From: Pleurocapsales cyanobacterium LEGE 10410
GTDB taxonomy: Bacteria; Cyanobacteriota; Cyanobacteriia; Cyanobacteriales; Xenococcaceae
Direction: 5' to 3'
Assembly: GCA_015207195.1 (NCBI GenBank)
Contig: JADEXJ010000003.1
Span: 1 to 64,000, forward strand
Length of the DNA stretch: 64,000 bases
Made by a program: the position numbers and the translations under genes. A model generated the notes under the pieces. It searched no databases and was not told the DNA's origin. It saw nothing but the letters and a program-made list of their open reading frames with translations. Of this stretch, positions 27,409-36,181 are shown in pieces. Position 1 is the stretch's first letter; each line of letters starts with the position of its first letter.

Positions 27409-28986
27409 ATGAAATCAAGCAAATTGAATAAGTTATTTGTCAAGCTCAATCGCTTTGGTCGAATCAAACTGCGCTGGGTGACATGGGTAGCGATCGCTAT
27501 TTTATGCTGGAATTTTAGTTTGTCTGTCTCAGCTGCACCAAATAATCGGCAAGACTCTTCAATTGAGCCTTATTTGACTAGGGTGATGGAACAAATAACG
27601 GAGTTTACCTTAGATAATGGTTTAAAGTTTATTGTCCTAGAAAATCATGATGCTCCCGTAGTTTCTTTTGTTACCTATGCCAATGTTGGTGGTGTGGATG
27701 AACCCGATGGTCAAACTGGGGTAGCTCACTTTTTAGAACACCTGGCGTTTAAAGGTACTAAGCAAATTGGTACAACCAACTATCTTGCTGAAGCTAAGGC
27801 ATTGGACAAGTTAGATCGATTATTTGCCCAGATCAAACAGGCGCAACAGTCGGGAGATAGGGCTAAGTTAGCTCAACTAACTAATGAGTTTGTTGCTACT
27901 CAATCTGCTGCGAGTAAATACGTCGAGCAGAATAAGTATGGTGAAATTGTCGATACTGCGGGGGGAGTAGGTTTGAATGCAGCCACCTCTGCCGACTATA
28001 CCAGTTATTTTTATAGCTTTCCCGCCAATAAATTGGAGCTATGGATGTCTTTGGAATCGGAGAGATTTTTAGAACCTGTGTTTCGAGAATTTTACAAAGA
28101 AAAGCAGGTAATTTTAGAAGAAAGACGCTTGCGTACTGATAATTCTCCTATTGGTAAGATGATTGAGAATTTTTTAGACACTGCCTATACTACTCATCCT
28201 TATAAACGACCTGTGATTGGCTATAGCGAAGATATTAATAATTTGACGCGGGATAACGTAGAACAGTTTTTTCGAGCCTATTATGCACCTAATAATTTGA
28301 CTATTGCGATCGCAGGAGATGTAGAGCCTCAAGAAATCCGTGAGTTAGCCAAGATTTACTTTGGACGTTTTCAGGCGCAACCCGAACCCGCAACGGTAAC
28401 CAAAGTCGAACCACCTCAATTGGAAACCAGAGAAGTCACGGTCAATTTTCCTTCCCAACCCTGGTATTTAGAGGGCTACCATATTCCTAGCTTGAGTCAT
28501 CCCGACTATCCAATATATGAAGTTATTTCTGAACTACTTAGCAGTGGTAGAACTTCCCGTCTTTATCAGTCTTTGGTAGAAGAAAAGCAGGTTGCACTCT
28601 CGGCACAAGGATTTAGTGGTTTTCCTGGAAATAAATATCCCAATTTAATGTTAGTTTATGCTCTTACTTCTCCTGGAACTAGCGTCGAGCAACTAGCCAC
28701 TGCATTAAGGGCTGAAATCGAACGTCTCAAAACAGAACCCGTTAAATCAGAAGAACTAGAACGGGTAAAAACCCAACTCAAAGCGGGTTTACTACGTACT
28801 CTCGATTCTAATATGGGGATGGCGCGAATTTTGGCAGAGTATGAGGCGAAAACTGGTAGCTGGAGCAATATTTTTGAGGAATTAGCCAGATTAGAAACAA
28901 TCACCTCAGAAGACATTCAACGAGTAGCCCAACAAACTTTTACCTCAGAGAATCGTACTATCGGACGTTTAGTTCCTCCGAGTTAA
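27409..28986 (+). CDS. M16-family zinc peptidase (processing-peptidase-like)
   Basis: 525 residues, ATG start. A membrane anchor or signal lies at about 22-42 (WVTWVAIAILCWNFSLSVSAA). The inverted zinc motif HFLEH is at 107-111 with the following AFKGT, and a later glutamate-rich segment (EKQVILEERRLRTD) supplies the third ligand region, so it should be catalytically competent. The C-terminal half (YLEGYHIPSLSHPDYPIYEVISELLSSGRTSRLYQSLV) matches the second M16 domain. Cyanobacterial M16 proteins usually occur in pairs; no second copy is adjacent. Substrate unknown. Confidence 0.92.
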   Translation: MKSSKLNKLFVKLNRFGRIKLRWVTWVAIAILCWNFSLSVSAAPNNRQDSSIEPYLTRVMEQITEFTLDNGLKFIVLENHDAPVVSFVTYANVGGVDEPDGQTGVAHFLEHLAFKGTKQIGTTNYLAEAKALDKLDRLFAQIKQAQQSGDRAKLAQLTNEFVATQSAASKYVEQNKYGEIVDTAGGVGLNAATSADYTSYFYSFPANKLELWMSLESERFLEPVFREFYKEKQVILEERRLRTDNSPIGKMIENFLDTAYTTHPYKRPVIGYSEDINNLTRDNVEQFFRAYYAPNNLTIAIAGDVEPQEIRELAKIYFGRFQAQPEPATVTKVEPPQLETREVTVNFPSQPWYLEGYHIPSLSHPDYPIYEVISELLSSGRTSRLYQSLVEEKQVALSAQGFSGFPGNKYPNLMLVYALTSPGTSVEQLATALRAEIERLKTEPVKSEELERVKTQLKAGLLRTLDSNMGMARILAEYEAKTGSWSNIFEELARLETITSEDIQRVAQQTFTSENRTIGRLVPPS

Positions 28987-29015
28987 TCTGAGCTACACTT
29001 TGAGCCTGGATTTGG

Positions 29016-29106
29016 TTAATTGTTAATTGTTAATTGTTAATTGTTAATTGTTAATTGTTAATTGTTAATTGTTAATTGTTAATTGTTAATTGTTAATTGT
29101 TGATTG
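29016..29106. repeat. STRR: 13 tandem copies of ttaattg
   Basis: Twelve perfect copies of ttaattg run from 29016 to 29099, followed by one variant copy (ttgattg). This is the longest heptamer array in the window and a likely site of length variation by slippage. Confidence 0.95.
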
Positions 29107-29301
29107 AATTGAGTAGACTAAACTTACATAGAGGATCTACTTCACCAATTTGAGCAAGGCTATATTTCATCTAACAACTAACAACAACCAGCTGTGAACT
29201 CCAAAACTCAAGTAGCTAGGCAGAATTAAAGATAAAACTTAAACGAGAGCGAAATTTGATTAAATACTTCCTTACGTCGCCAAAACTTACAGCTCCCCTA
29301 C

Positions 29302-29329
29302 GCTACTTGCTACTTGCTACTTGCTACTT
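29302..29329. repeat. STRR: four tandem copies of gctactt
   Basis: Four perfect heptamers, directly abutting the 42-base dispersed repeat copy that begins within the last unit. Confidence 0.9.
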
Positions 29330-29365
29330 AATAACCAAAGCATCTTCTAATTAACATTACCCACC
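29324..29365. repeat. Dispersed 42-base spacer repeat, copy 2
   Basis: Same orientation as 24781-24822, with four differences. It overlaps the end of the gctactt array, so the ctactta start may itself be part of the heptamer family. Confidence 0.75.
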
Positions 29366-29449
29366 TACTTAGCTAATTGTTCCAGTCGCTATTTTGATAT
29401 GATAAAAAATGTAAACATATCTTAATATCAGCTAAATATTGAACTATAG

Positions 29450-29887
29450 ATGAATTTTAAAGCCTTTGTTGTCAGTATTATTTGTGTCTTCTCGTTTCTA
29501 ATCATCCCCAGTGCGATCGCAGCAGATTTGGTTTCTCATGCTCCTGCTGATGCTCAAGCATATATCATAGAACCAGCAGATGGGGCTACTGTACCCGAAA
29601 CATTTACCGTAAAATTTGGTCTGTCGGGGATGGATCTTGCTCCTGCTGGAGTCGAGCGCGAAAATACTGGACATCACCATTTATTAATCGACCAATCAGA
29701 ATTACCCAATCTTAATGCTTCTCTCCCTTCCACCGAGCAAATTCGCCACTTTGGTAAAGCGCAAACAGAAACAGAACTGACTCTTTCTCCAGGAAAACAT
29801 ACCCTACAGCTGGTGTTGGGCAACTATTTACACATCCCTCATGATAATCCCGTAGTTTCTGAGGCAATTACTATTGAAGTAAAATAG
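29450..29887 (+). CDS. DUF4399-domain secreted protein
   Basis: 145 residues, ATG start. A signal peptide (residues 1-24, FVVSIICVFSFLIIPSAIAA) precedes a small beta-rich domain with YIIEPADGATVPETFTVKFGLSGMDLAPAG, GHHHLLID and SPGKHTLQLVLGNYLHIPH, the DUF4399 hallmarks. The His-rich GHHHL and HIPH motifs could bind metal, but this is inference. A second small secreted protein follows 120 bases later in the same direction. Confidence 0.85.
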   Translation: MNFKAFVVSIICVFSFLIIPSAIAADLVSHAPADAQAYIIEPADGATVPETFTVKFGLSGMDLAPAGVERENTGHHHLLIDQSELPNLNASLPSTEQIRHFGKAQTETELTLSPGKHTLQLVLGNYLHIPHDNPVVSEAITIEVK

Positions 29888-30007
29888 ACGTTGGGACACC
29901 CTGACTTTGGTAGATATTTCCTCTTGAAAGTAATGAGGTTGAATCATACCTTGCTCTTCAATGCTATTCCCCAACTAGAAAATACTTTAGCATCTTGATA
30001 AAGAGAT

Positions 30008-30442
30008 ATGTTCTACTCCAATGTAATTAAGGCTGCAAGTCTAATCATATGTTCAACCACCGTGACCATCCCCGTAATTGCTCATAATGTTGAAATATCT
30101 AACGACGTAGCAGCTACATTTCATATTGAACCAAACCACAACCCCAAAGCAAGGAAGCCAACTAGAGCCTGGTTTGCTCTGACACGCCGTGGTGGAACGA
30201 GTATCCCCCTATCAGAGTGTGACTGTAATTTAAATGTTTATGCTGTTCCTCGCGCTGCTGATGCCCAACCAATTCTACAGCCAGAACTAACGGCGATCGA
30301 TGTGGAAAAATATCGAGAAATACCTGGAGCAGAAATTATTTTTCCCCAAGCTGGAGCTTATGAGCTGGAAATAAGCGGTAAGGCAAAAAATGAGAGTTTT
30401 TCTCCCTTTAAATTGACATATACGGTCAACGTTAGCTCTTAG
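30008..30442 (+). CDS. Small secreted protein, family not recognised
   Basis: 144 residues, ATG start. A signal peptide (about 1-25, ending VIAHN) precedes a domain with AATFHIEPNHNPKARKPTRAWFALTRRGG, a CDC motif (SECDCNLNVYAV, about 74-85) and beta-rich C-terminal segments GAEIIFPQAGAYELEISGKA. The His-rich start and CXC suggest, without proving, metal binding or copper-handling chemistry. It follows the DUF4399 gene and may share its transcript. Confidence 0.7.
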   Translation: MFYSNVIKAASLIICSTTVTIPVIAHNVEISNDVAATFHIEPNHNPKARKPTRAWFALTRRGGTSIPLSECDCNLNVYAVPRAADAQPILQPELTAIDVEKYREIPGAEIIFPQAGAYELEISGKAKNESFSPFKLTYTVNVSS

Positions 30443-30510
30443 TCTTTGCTTTCAGGAGAGACTAATATTGTCTACAAATCACCAACGCCAACTTTTGCCA
30501 CAGCGATCGC

Positions 30511-32397
30511 CTATCGATGAATCTCAAATTCTATAACCCGATTGCGTCCTAATTCCTTTGCTTTGTATAAGCCTTTATCTGCTGCCTCAACTAAAGCGGA
30601 AAAGTCCAAGCTGCTGTCAGGAATACAGCCAGCAACTCCCAAAGAAAGTGTGACGTAAAGATCTATAGGTGAATTAATGTGAGGAGCTTTTAAAGCTTCA
30701 ACCTGTAGGCGAATTTGCTTGGCTATATATTTTGCTCCCAAAGTATTTGTGTTGGGTAGGATCACGGCAAATTCTTCTCCCCCGTAGCGAGCTACTAAAT
30801 CCGCTGGACGCTTGACTACCTTGGCTATTGCCTGAGCTACTTTAGTTAAACAGCGATCGCCAGCCTGATGCCCGTAGGTATCGTTGTATAGTTTAAAGTA
30901 GTCAATGTCACAAAGAATTAGAGACAGAAAATTCTGTTCTCTAGTACATCTTTTCCATTCTACTTCTAAATATTTATCGAATTTATGGCGATTGGCAACT
31001 TTAGTCAAACTATCGACAACCACTAGCTCGACTAACTCTTGATTTGCTCGTTCTAATTCTTGATATAGTTGCGATTGTTTAATGGTAATTCCTAATTGAA
31101 TTGCTACTCGCTGCAACAGCTTGATTTCTAATTGTTTCCAATATCTGGGATAGAGATTATGCTCGACACAAAGCAAACCCCAAAGCCGATGGTGAGAAAT
31201 AATTGGTACCAACAACAAAGAATAAGCGATGCTAGCCACTTCTAAATTGCTGTTATTAATTATTTCACTCAGCGAAGTATTATCCTCGGTGATAATCTCT
31301 CCCCGTGACAGCCGTTGAAAATTTTCAGTTAATTTTTTGTTTGGTAGTTTGTCGATGGCAGATATTTCACAGCTTAGAGGTAAATCAGCCGATATTGATT
31401 CAAATAATAGAATCAATTGCTGCTGTTGCTCGATTTCGAGGATAAAGATTCTGTCTGCCTGTAAAAACTGATTGACCTCATCGGCTGCGGTTTGTAAAAT
31501 AACGTCGAAATTCAAAGAAGAATGAATATTTTGCGTTATTTCTGCCAAGATGCGATCGCTTTGGGCCTGTTGCATCATTTTGCCCTCGATTTTCCTACGC
31601 TGAGTAACGTCCAAGCAAGAACAAAGAAAGCCTGCAAATTTTCCCCTAGAGTTATAACGTCGTACGGCAGTATTTAAGATGGTACGATAGGTGCTATCAG
31701 AACGACTTAGACGATATTCAATCTGAAAACCCTGACATTTGTTGAGCGCAGTTTCATAGGCTAGTTTGCATTTTGCCAAATCTTCTGGATGGATACGGTC
31801 TTTCCAGTTTTCCTGTAATCCTGTATCTTTTTTTTGTCCCGTAAAACTTAACCAGGCTTGGTTTAAAAAAGTATAATTTTCCCGAACATCAATCATCCAA
31901 ACCAAAGTCGATGTGTTATTAACAATAGCCTGAAATAAATCTTGAAGTTTTAATAGTTCTAAATGTATTTCAGAGCTTCTCTGCTTGACTCTTTGCAACT
32001 CTTGAATGTACTGATGTCGTTCCCCAGCAAATAAAATTGTTTTTTCTAATAACGAAGCGGATATTTCTTCTCGAATCAAATAATCTTCTACTGCTGCTAT
32101 TAAAGCTTCAGTTAAAAACTTTTTCTCTATAATTACGATTGTGGCGAATTCACGATTGTCAACTTGTTTGATTTTTGCTAGTCTAGACAGACTGTTTTTC
32201 GGCTCCTCATCCAGGTTTAATAAAACAATATTTAAGGAATGCTGCTGTAAAAATTCCCAAGCACTCGTTAAGTCATGATATTTAAATAGCTGAATTTTTT
32301 GAGATTTTATTTTGCTCAAAAGTTGTTCGATTGAACCTTCATCAGCCTGATGATTATCTATCAATAAAACTTTAATAGTGGGATCGATGATTTGCAC
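30511..32397 (-). CDS. Diguanylate cyclase with receiver-like, PAS, GAF and GGDEF domains
   Basis: 628 residues from a GTG start. Order: receiver-like fold (1-125), with the phosphoacceptor site changed to Asn61 (IVLLNLDEEP); coiled-coil linker; PAS (about 150-265, ending in a PAC-like FLCSCLDVTQRRKIEG); GAF (about 285-440); GGDEF (about 465-628). The GGEEF signature and the RPAD inhibitory I-site five residues before it are both intact, so it should make cyclic-di-GMP with product inhibition. The GAF domain lacks an evident chromophore cysteine motif. It is monocistronic. Confidence 0.92.
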   Translation of the reverse strand: MQIIDPTIKVLLIDNHQADEGSIEQLLSKIKSQKIQLFKYHDLTSAWEFLQQHSLNIVLLNLDEEPKNSLSRLAKIKQVDNREFATIVIIEKKFLTEALIAAVEDYLIREEISASLLEKTILFAGERHQYIQELQRVKQRSSEIHLELLKLQDLFQAIVNNTSTLVWMIDVRENYTFLNQAWLSFTGQKKDTGLQENWKDRIHPEDLAKCKLAYETALNKCQGFQIEYRLSRSDSTYRTILNTAVRRYNSRGKFAGFLCSCLDVTQRRKIEGKMMQQAQSDRILAEITQNIHSSLNFDVILQTAADEVNQFLQADRIFILEIEQQQQLILLFESISADLPLSCEISAIDKLPNKKLTENFQRLSRGEIITEDNTSLSEIINNSNLEVASIAYSLLLVPIISHHRLWGLLCVEHNLYPRYWKQLEIKLLQRVAIQLGITIKQSQLYQELERANQELVELVVVDSLTKVANRHKFDKYLEVEWKRCTREQNFLSLILCDIDYFKLYNDTYGHQAGDRCLTKVAQAIAKVVKRPADLVARYGGEEFAVILPNTNTLGAKYIAKQIRLQVEALKAPHINSPIDLYVTLSLGVAGCIPDSSLDFSALVEAADKGLYKAKELGRNRVIEFEIHR

Positions 32398-32928
32398 GAT
32401 AAGTTAAGTGATTATCCCGAAGTTAGAAGAAGACCCAACATAGAAAAGTGGAGTCTTTCTAAACCAGATTAATACTTCATAGTGATAACTCAATAATCAA
32501 CGATAAACCATCAGTATTTGTATTGAAATAGATAACTTTTAATTTTCACTTAAGAAACTATCGTCAGATTTGACGGCTTGATACAGCAAATAATCAACGA
32601 GTAATATTGAACTCAAACTGCTTTTTAAAGAATAGTATTGCTTATCAAAGCCTTGGGTATTCGCGAAGCTTACGTAAGTAAATGGGACACCCTACTCAAA
32701 ACCTTGCCCCAACACCAATTCGGAGTTGTGATTTTCATAACGGAATAATCAAATTTACAGACTTTAAGAAATCAGAAAAATAATTGGTTTCTGGCTTCGT
32801 CGAATTCATCTTACCCAAAGAATTAGCAGCATTTCCTACAGCCAGATCTTTTTCGCTGCTGCGAGTTGATTGTTTATTCAAGCTCCACTATGATGTAGGT
32901 AAATAGTTAGTCTTCAAAAATAATAAAC
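32398..32928. other. Long spacer upstream of the XRE-ImmA pair
   Basis: 531 bases separate the divergent diguanylate cyclase and XRE genes. A dispersed-repeat-like stretch (gggtattcgcgaagcttacg, near 32657-32677) occurs in the middle. The right end carries the XRE promoter. No coding frame was recognised. Confidence 0.5.
32866..32894 (+). promoter_or_regulatory. Sigma70-type promoter of the XRE-ImmA unit
   Basis: TTGATT (32866-32871) and TATGAT (32889-32894) are separated by 17 bases. Initiation about seven bases later would leave a leader of roughly 28 bases before the ATG at 32929. Confidence 0.5.
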
Positions 32929-33267
32929 ATGCAAGATGATTTTGGTAAATTAATTCGTCAGGCGCGAAAAGAGCAGAAATATTCGCAAAGAGAATTAGCT
33001 AAACTGCTAAAGATAGATTTCACTTATCTATCCAAACTAGAAAACAATCGAGCAGATTACGCCCCCAAGGAAGAAGTTATTCGCGGTTTGGCAAAGCATT
33101 TAGATCTTAACGAAGAAGAATTGATTTTTCTTGCAGGGAGAATTCCCCACCAGGAAGAAGATTTACTCAAACAACACTACAAAGATATGCCAGCTTTGTT
33201 TCGCCGAATGCGAGAAAATCCTGAATTTGCTAAAAGAGTATTTCGTGAAGCTTCCATGACAGACTAG
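32929..33267 (+). CDS. XRE-family HTH regulator
   Basis: 112 residues, ATG start. The HTH spans about 7-62 (IRQARKEQKYSQRELAKLLKIDFTYLSKLENNR); the C-terminus is acidic and helical. The ImmA-type peptidase gene begins 13 bases after its stop, so the two form an operon. In ICEBs1 and related elements the partner peptidase cleaves this kind of repressor; the pairing is standard, but no phage or conjugative genes surround it. Confidence 0.9.
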   Translation: MQDDFGKLIRQARKEQKYSQRELAKLLKIDFTYLSKLENNRADYAPKEEVIRGLAKHLDLNEEELIFLAGRIPHQEEDLLKQHYKDMPALFRRMRENPEFAKRVFREASMTD

Positions 33268-33280
33268 GAGTCGATCGCCA

Positions 33281-33904
33281 GTGAGTGTTTTTCGCCCGTT
33301 TCAATTTATTTCCAAACTGGAAATTGAGGCTTGCGCCTTAGATATTTGGTTACAGATGGAGCGATTGTGCAACCAGCCACAACTGCCAATTGATACCAGT
33401 GTCATTGCCGAATTTTTGGGTTTAGATCTGGTGTGGGATACCATTCCCGACGACGAACAGGGAGCGATCGCTGCTAGGATTTTGCCCTTAGACAAACTAA
33501 TCGAAATCAACGAAAACATTCCTCAACTCAAGGGAGGTTTTGGCGAATCAACCATCGCTCATGAAATCGGACATTGGGTATTGCATATAGACACAGAAAA
33601 AGTAGAACGTTTCATCAGGCTAAAACACAAGGGTGTTGATGTTCGGGTAAAACCTTTCTTGTGTCGCAGCAGCAATTTAGCAAGAATTGAATGGCAGGCA
33701 CAATATTTCGCAGGATGTTTGCTAATGCCCCAGCACCTATTAACTGAATTAAAGCGAGGCAAAAATCTGACCCAATGGCAGCATCTTTATCAAATGGCAG
33801 AGGAATTGGGCGTGACGATATCCAATCTGACAACCCGTCTACAAGATTTGGGTTGGATAACTCTGGATCATGAGACTCGTAAAATTCAGTCAAATCCCGT
33901 GTAA
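33281..33904 (+). CDS. ImmA/IrrE-family metallopeptidase
   Basis: 207 residues from a GTG start. The zinc motif HEIGH is at 94-98, followed by WVLH, with AQYFAGCLLMPQHLL (about 145-160) as the third-ligand and substrate-loop region seen in the family. It probably cleaves the upstream XRE regulator after a signal. Regulated proteolysis of DdrO by IrrE in Deinococcus is the closest studied parallel. Start GTG is chosen for spacing; internal alternatives would trim the conserved N-terminal helix. Confidence 0.88.
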   Translation: MSVFRPFQFISKLEIEACALDIWLQMERLCNQPQLPIDTSVIAEFLGLDLVWDTIPDDEQGAIAARILPLDKLIEINENIPQLKGGFGESTIAHEIGHWVLHIDTEKVERFIRLKHKGVDVRVKPFLCRSSNLARIEWQAQYFAGCLLMPQHLLTELKRGKNLTQWQHLYQMAEELGVTISNLTTRLQDLGWITLDHETRKIQSNPV

Positions 33905-33922
33905 TAAAATATCTATCCTCAT

Positions 33923-34030
33923 ATAGCAATTACAAAACAAACGGAAGAAATAGGAAATTACAAATAACTAAGAACGAATGACAAAGGATACCTAATCAAC
34001 TAACTTTCTCACGTTAAATAAGATTGCTAT
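33923..34030. mobile_element. MITE-like element, copy 2
   Basis: A 108-base segment with perfect inverted ends atagcaat/attgctat and an internal aatgacaaaggat word shared with the 16322-16423 copy. It lies between the ImmA and M48 genes and has no coding character. Confidence 0.4.
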
Positions 34031-34139
34031 CAATCGATAAATAATTGAGTTAGGCAAAAGTAGGCTGAAAATACTAAGATCGATAATATGGCAGCTATAA
34101 AATTTGAGTAGCTACCGTCCTAGTTGTTCTCTTGCCCTT

Positions 34140-35000
34140 ATGAATTTATCAAAAAAAGCTTTGATTGGTTTGAGTGCCGATCGCTTTCGCCATCCTCTAG
34201 ACTTACAGGCTACTAATACTCTTAAGCAGTTACCAGGATTAGATATAGCTATTCGGAGTGTTTTGGGTTCAGTAGCCGAACAATTCTTTTATCTGAATAA
34301 TATTGCTTCTAGCATTTTAGTCAGCGATCAACAGTTACCCCACCTCCATAAACTGTTGCTCGAAGCCTGTGAAATTCTTGACTTAGAGCCACCACAGCTA
34401 TATGTCCAGCAGAATCCAACTCCTAATGCCTATACTTTTGCCATGAAAGGCAAACAGCCTTTTGTGGTGTTACATACATCACTAATTGAAATGCTAACTC
34501 CCGAAGAAATTCAGGCGGTGATTGCTCACGAATTGGGTCATCTCAAGTGTGAACATGGGGTGTATTTGACTATAGTGAACGTAATCGTCTTAGCAGCCAA
34601 TCTGCTGCCCCCCTGGGGAACAGTTTTAGCCCAATCTTTGCAAGACCAAATGCTGCAATGGGTACGCTGTGCCGAATTTAGTTGCGATCGCGCTGCACTG
34701 TTGGCAATTCAAGACCCCAAAGTAGTAATGTCCGTCCTGATGAAGTTAGCGGGAGGCTCTCCTACCCTTTCTCCTCAGTTAAACCTAGATGCCTTTATCG
34801 AACAAGCAAAGGCATATGATTCCATTGGTGCAGATAGTTTAGGGGAAATGCTACAGCAAGCACAAACTGCCCAATTAACTCATCCTGTCCCCGTAATTCG
34901 AGCCAGAGAAATAGCTCGTTGGGCAAGTTCAGCTGAATATCAGACAATATTAGATAAGCGACAATCAGCAGGAACCAAGTTGGGCTGGAGCAACTGGTAA
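34140..35000 (+). CDS. M48-family metallopeptidase
   Basis: 286 residues from ATG 34140; a TTG at 34104 would add 12. The zinc motif HELGH is at 130-134, with the downstream CAEFSCDRAAL segment carrying the third (Glu) ligand. Two hydrophobic stretches near 143-165 (VYLTIVNVIVLAANLLPPW) suggest membrane association, as in HtpX-like proteins, although it is short. Substrate unknown, probably membrane protein quality control. Confidence 0.88.
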   Translation: MNLSKKALIGLSADRFRHPLDLQATNTLKQLPGLDIAIRSVLGSVAEQFFYLNNIASSILVSDQQLPHLHKLLLEACEILDLEPPQLYVQQNPTPNAYTFAMKGKQPFVVLHTSLIEMLTPEEIQAVIAHELGHLKCEHGVYLTIVNVIVLAANLLPPWGTVLAQSLQDQMLQWVRCAEFSCDRAALLAIQDPKVVMSVLMKLAGGSPTLSPQLNLDAFIEQAKAYDSIGADSLGEMLQQAQTAQLTHPVPVIRAREIARWASSAEYQTILDKRQSAGTKLGWSNW

Positions 35001-35070
35001 TTTAGGCACTACTGATTACTAAACAGCAAAAAAAATTATTATTTACACAATTGTTTAACTAAAAATAAAA

Positions 35071-35355
35071 ATGCCAAAAGCAATTTGGAATGGACAGGTT
35101 TTAGCCGAAAGCGATCGCACCGAAGTGGTGGAGGGCAATCATTATTTCCCGCCAGATTCGATTAGTCGAGAGTTTTTTAAAGATAGTTCGACTCATACTA
35201 GCTGTCCTTGGAAGGGTCAGGCTAGCTATTATACTGTCGTGGTAGATGGTCAAGAAAATCAAGATGCTGCCTGGTACTATCCCGAAACCAAAGAAAGAGC
35301 TAATAAGATCAAAGGCTACATTGCTTTCTGGAAAGGAGTAAAGGTAGAGGCTTAA
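35071..35355 (+). CDS. DUF427-domain protein
   Basis: 94 residues, ATG start. The small beta-rich DUF427 fold is recognised by AIWNGQVLAESDRTEVVEGNHYFP, CPWKGQASYYTVVVDG and AAWYYPETKE. The family is widespread and poorly characterised. It is followed at once by a HIP1-built terminator, so it seems to be a single-gene unit. Confidence 0.9.
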   Translation: MPKAIWNGQVLAESDRTEVVEGNHYFPPDSISREFFKDSSTHTSCPWKGQASYYTVVVDGQENQDAAWYYPETKERANKIKGYIAFWKGVKVEA

Positions 35356-35361
35356 ACAAGC

Positions 35362-35398
35362 TACGCGATCGCGCGATCGCGTAATTTTGATTTTTTAC
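35362..35398 (+). terminator. Terminator built from two fused HIP1 sites
   Basis: A 22-base perfect palindrome (35362-35383), made from overlapping gcgatcgc octamers, begins six bases after the DUF427 stop and is followed by attttgattttt. The hairpin plus T-rich tract fits a Rho-independent terminator. Confidence 0.6.
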
Positions 35399-35501
35399 CT
35401 GGTTCTTCGTTCAATATGTATAAAATAAACGGGGTGATGCCAGTCGCTTCACGCAAAACAAAAAATCCTTCAGACAACACTGTTTACTCGATTAACTTTT
35501 G

Positions 35502-36134
35502 ATGACGGCATATATCTATCTCCATGGCTTTGCCTCTAGTCCTCGATCTAGCAAAGCTCAATATTTACGCGATCGCTTTGCTAAACAAGAAATTGAGCTT
35601 GAGGTACTGGATTTAAACCAGGGAGACTTTAGCAGTTTGACTTTGACACGACAGATTCAACAAACTGTTGCTGCAATCAAAGATCGCTCATCCGTTACTT
35701 TAATTGGTTCGAGCTTTGGTGGCTTGACCTCAACCTGGGTTGCTCAACGACAACGAGTAAACCAGCTTATTTTACTAGCACCTGCCTTTGGCTTTCCTCA
35801 TAGTTGGTATTCCAGATTGCTGCCAGATCAAATTAAACATTGGCGAGAGTCTGGTTATTTATCGGTGTATCACTATGGCGAGGGTCGAGAAATTCCCCTC
35901 CACTATCAGTTTTTAGAGGATGCAGATAATTATTCCCGATCGGAATTAAAGCGATCGCTTCCTACTTTAATTATTCACGGCATTCATGATGATGTTGTAC
36001 CAATTCAGGTGAGCCGAGACTATGCCAAACAACATTCTCAAGTAAAACTAGTCGAACTCGATAGCGACCATGGTCTGAATGATGTTCAAGAAAGAATTTG
36101 GCTAGAAATTAGAGATTTTTTGGGAATTGCTTAA
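35502..36134 (+). CDS. YqiA/YcfP-type alpha/beta-hydrolase
   Basis: 210 residues from ATG 35502. The family's start YIYLHGFASSPRSSKAQYLRDRF is clear; the nucleophile elbow GSSFGG, the later HGIHDDVVP (catalytic Asp) and SDHGLND (His) complete the triad. YqiA-like esterases act on small esters; the natural substrate is unknown. It is monocistronic. Confidence 0.88.
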   Translation: MTAYIYLHGFASSPRSSKAQYLRDRFAKQEIELEVLDLNQGDFSSLTLTRQIQQTVAAIKDRSSVTLIGSSFGGLTSTWVAQRQRVNQLILLAPAFGFPHSWYSRLLPDQIKHWRESGYLSVYHYGEGREIPLHYQFLEDADNYSRSELKRSLPTLIIHGIHDDVVPIQVSRDYAKQHSQVKLVELDSDHGLNDVQERIWLEIRDFLGIA

Positions 36135-36181
36135 ACTATGATGCAACGTCAACTATAACTGGAGCTTTTTGAGCTACTATC

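Larger units (their letters stand above)
28987..29449. other. Repeat-rich spacer after the M16 gene
   Basis: This 463-base spacer has no recognised gene. It holds a ttaattg array (29016-29106), a gctactt array (29302-29329) and the second copy of the 42-base dispersed repeat (29324-29365). Confidence 0.7.

Noticed and set aside
29016-29106. Heptamer array considered as a CRISPR
   Set aside because: The units are contiguous with no spacers of variable sequence, so this is an STRR.
33615-33929. Minus-strand open frame over the ImmA gene
   Set aside because: It is antisense to a gene with an intact zinc motif and has no family features of its own.
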